A stretch of DNA of 7,488 nt from the NCBI GenBank assembly GCA_947458345.1, contig CANHBU010000083.1, positions 1-7,488 of the forward strand. Direction: 5' to 3'. The position numbers and the translations under genes were made by a program. Each line of letters begins with the position of its first letter. The first letter of the stretch is position 1. The notes beneath the pieces were generated by a model. It searched no databases. It saw only the letters and a list, made by a program, of their open reading frames with translations, and was not told the origin of the DNA. The DNA is from Comamonadaceae bacterium (lineage in GTDB: Bacteria; Pseudomonadota; Gammaproteobacteria; Burkholderiales; Burkholderiaceae_C). Of the stretch, positions 5,821 to 7,488 are shown piece by piece.

Positions 5821-6798
5821 TTACTCGGCCTTGATATTGGCTTGCGTGGCCACGCGGCTCCAGCGCGCGAGCTCCGCGCGCATGAAGTCGGCACCGTCTT
5901 CGGGCGATGTAAAAAACGGCTCAAAGCCGAGCTTGGCCAGGCGTTCGGCCATATCGGTCGAACGGCCCACCTGCACAAAAGCATCGCTCAGACGTTTGAC
6001 AATAGCCGGCGGTGTGCCGGCGGGTGCGTACAAGGCAAACCAGTTGGAAAAGTCGACGTCCTTGTAGCCCAACTCAGCAAAGCTAGGCATTTGCGGCAAA
6101 GCCGGGTTGCGCTGGGGCGAGGCCACGCCGAGCGCCCTGATACGGCCGTCGCGAATGAAAGGCAGCGCGTTTTGCAGCGGGCTGAACATGTACTGCAGCT
6201 GACCGCCCACCAGATCGGTCATGGCCTGCGACTGCCCCTTGTAGGGCACATGGTTGCCGCTGGAGCCGGTGCGCTGGCTAAACAGCTCGCTTTGCAGATG
6301 CTGCGGGCTGCCGATACCAGCCGAGCCGTAGTTAAGAGCGCCAGGCTTTTGCTTGGCCGCCTCGACAAACTCGGCCACGCTCTTGGCGCCAAAGCTGGGG
6401 TGGACCACCAACACCACGCTGGTCTGCCCGACCAGGGTCACGGTCTGCAGGTCCTTGAGCAAGTCGTAGGGCAGCTTGCGGTAGACCGCCACGTTGGTGG
6501 CGATGGTGGCCGGCGAAAGCAGCAGCGTGTAGCCATCGGGAGCGGCTTTGGCCACCGCCATGGTGCCAATATTGCCGCCTGCGCCCAAAATGTTTTCGAC
6601 CACCACAGGCTGACCGAGCAATTCACCGACTCTCTGCCCGAGGTTTCGTGCAAGCAAATCGGTGCCGCCGCCAGCAGCCACGGGCACGATGATCTTGATG
6701 GGCTTGCTCGGGAAGGTTTGGGCGAAGGCGCTGAAGGCGCTGAAGGCACTGGCCGCAGCGGTGGCAAGAATCACGTTGGCTAGAGTGCGGCGTTTCAT
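5821..6798 (-). CDS. Bug-family (TctC-like) periplasmic solute-binding receptor
   Basis: This 325-residue protein is an extracytoplasmic binding protein of the tripartite tricarboxylate transporter / Bug family, abundant in Bordetella, Cupriavidus and Comamonadaceae and usually specific for small carboxylates or related compounds. A signal peptide with basic KRR, a hydrophobic core and SAFA before Q27 suggests cleavage after A26. Family hallmarks are PSKPIKIIVP (30-39), AGGGTDLLAR (42-51), GQPVVVEN (62-69), GAGGNIG (72-78) and VPYKGQSQAMTDLVGGQ (184-200). I chose the ATG at 6798 with AGGA 10 nt upstream; a TTG two codons earlier is the alternative. No TctA or TctB permease genes are in the window, as is usual for orphan Bug receptors. 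The class II aldolase-like gene follows after 3 nt. The ligand cannot be told from the sequence. Confidence 0.92.
   Translation of the reverse strand: MKRRTLANVILATAAASAFSAFSAFAQTFPSKPIKIIVPVAAGGGTDLLARNLGQRVGELLGQPVVVENILGAGGNIGTMAVAKAAPDGYTLLLSPATIATNVAVYRKLPYDLLKDLQTVTLVGQTSVVLVVHPSFGAKSVAEFVEAAKQKPGALNYGSAGIGSPQHLQSELFSQRTGSSGNHVPYKGQSQAMTDLVGGQLQYMFSPLQNALPFIRDGRIRALGVASPQRNPALPQMPSFAELGYKDVDFSNWFALYAPAGTPPAIVKRLSDAFVQVGRSTDMAERLAKLGFEPFFTSPEDGADFMRAELARWSRVATQANIKAE
6724..6750. repeat. 9-bp tandem repeat within the Bug receptor signal peptide
   Basis: GAAGGCGCT occurs twice in tandem (6724-6732, 6733-6741), followed by GAAGGCACT (6742-6750). On the coding strand it spells the repeated SAF tripeptide near residues 18-25, just before the predicted cleavage site. 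Slippage would add or remove three residues without a frameshift. Confidence 0.8.
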
Positions 6799-6825
6799 GG
6801 TCAAGTGGTCCTATTAAAGAGGGCC

Positions 6826-6851
6826 TTCATGGGAGTGTCGACAGCCATGAA
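6826..6851. promoter_or_regulatory. Inverted repeat upstream of the Bug receptor gene, possible operator
   Basis: TTCATGG (6826-6832) and CCATGAA (6845-6851) are perfect 7-bp inverted arms around a 12-bp spacer that itself holds the 8-bp palindrome TGTCGACA (6836-6843). The element ends 28 nt before the receptor ATG at 6798, where a regulator-binding site or a 5' UTR hairpin would be expected. No regulator gene is in the window. Confidence 0.4.
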
Positions 6852-6856
6852 AGCAA

Positions 6857-6873
6857 GCGGCCATTGTGGCTGC
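6857..6873. repeat. Short inverted repeat adjacent to the possible operator
   Basis: GCGGCCA (6857-6863) and TGGCTGC (6867-6873) pair with one mismatch around a 3-nt loop, six bases away from the preceding dyad. On RNA from either strand it would form a compact hairpin. It might be part of the same control region or the tail of an upstream transcript; no U-tract follows on either side. Confidence 0.3.
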
Positions 6874-6912
6874 ATCACGAGCAGGGGGTATTGGTGACGG
6901 CCCGAACACCGA

Positions 6913-7050
6913 CTAGGGCTGCGCCAAAATAGAGTGCAACGGCGTGCTGGGGTCATGCAGCCGGTCCGGTGGCGGCGACAAGCCGGCCTCCAGCCATTTT
7001 CTAGCGACGATGTAATCGGCCGGGGCATTGACCGACTCTCCGCTTGCCAC
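6913..7050 (-). CDS. Possible 45-residue ORF of unknown function after frmA (or gene remnant)
   Basis: A frame starting at GTG 7050 and ending at TAG 6913 would encode 45 residues beginning MASGESVNAPADYIVARKWL and ending STPLHSILAQP. I do not recognise it. Its composition looks protein-like (ADYIVARKWLEAGL is a plausible amphipathic helix) and about three quarters of its third codon positions are G or C. That is lower than I would guess for the surrounding genes but compatible with coding. It begins 14 nt after the frmA stop on the same strand. A weak GAGG lies about 12 nt before the GTG. The same frame stays open further upstream through frmA in a shadow frame, so the true start is uncertain. 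It could be the 3' remnant of a larger deleted gene, a small protein, or chance. Confidence 0.25.
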   Translation of the reverse strand: MASGESVNAPADYIVARKWLEAGLSPPPDRLHDPSTPLHSILAQP

Positions 7051-7064
7051 CCTGATCAGCGCCC

Positions 7065-7488
<424 letters not shown>

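Noticed and set aside
5821..6804. TTG start for the Bug receptor at 6804
   Set aside because: The ATG at 6798 has AGGA 10 nt upstream and gives a normal KRR signal-peptide start; the TTG is only 4 nt from that site.

Overview
The window looks like chromosome of a high-GC betaproteobacterium, most likely Burkholderiales and perhaps Comamonadaceae. The reasons are strong G/C bias at third codon positions, a Bug-family (TctC-like) periplasmic receptor, and the order KefB/C-type antiporter, kdsD, kdsC, lptC, which I recall as common in that order. This taxonomic placement is inference from gene content; no rRNA is present.

Left block, minus strand, reading 2392 to 142: kdsD (D-arabinose-5-phosphate isomerase), kdsC (Kdo-8-phosphate phosphatase) and lptC (LPS-export inner-membrane protein). 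They are translationally coupled by a 1-nt and a 4-nt overlap. They provide two of the steps that make Kdo for LPS and one part of the bridge that moves finished LPS to the outer membrane. The expected next gene, lptA, is not seen in the 141 bases after lptC. That stretch holds an unassigned frame, a candidate start near the edge and an imperfect hairpin.

Middle block, plus strand, 2477 to 5055: a CPA2-type monovalent cation/proton antiporter with cytosolic NAD-binding (KTN/RCK) and RCK_C domains. It overlaps by 4 nt (ATGA) a small exported histidine-phosphatase-like protein with a Tat-like, possibly lipoprotein, signal. The antiporter is divergent from kdsD across only 84 bp. kdsD has no Shine-Dalgarno and may be read from a leaderless transcript.

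Right block, minus strand, 7488 to 5101: the 3' part of a class III alcohol dehydrogenase / S-(hydroxymethyl)glutathione dehydrogenase (frmA/adhC), then a possible 45-codon ORF of unknown nature. After these come a two-gene unit of a Bug-type solute receptor and a class II aldolase/adducin-family enzyme, separated by 3 nt. Paired inverted repeats lie just upstream of the receptor gene. This unit probably captures and processes a small carboxylate, but the substrate cannot be read from the sequence.

I found no CRISPR array, transposase, phage gene, tRNA or rRNA, and no convincing new multi-gene defence or mobile system. Most of the window is core metabolism and envelope biogenesis. The points worth checking are the missing lptA, the possibly leaderless kdsD, the antiporter-phosphatase coupling, the Bug-aldolase unit with its dyads, and the small ORF after frmA.
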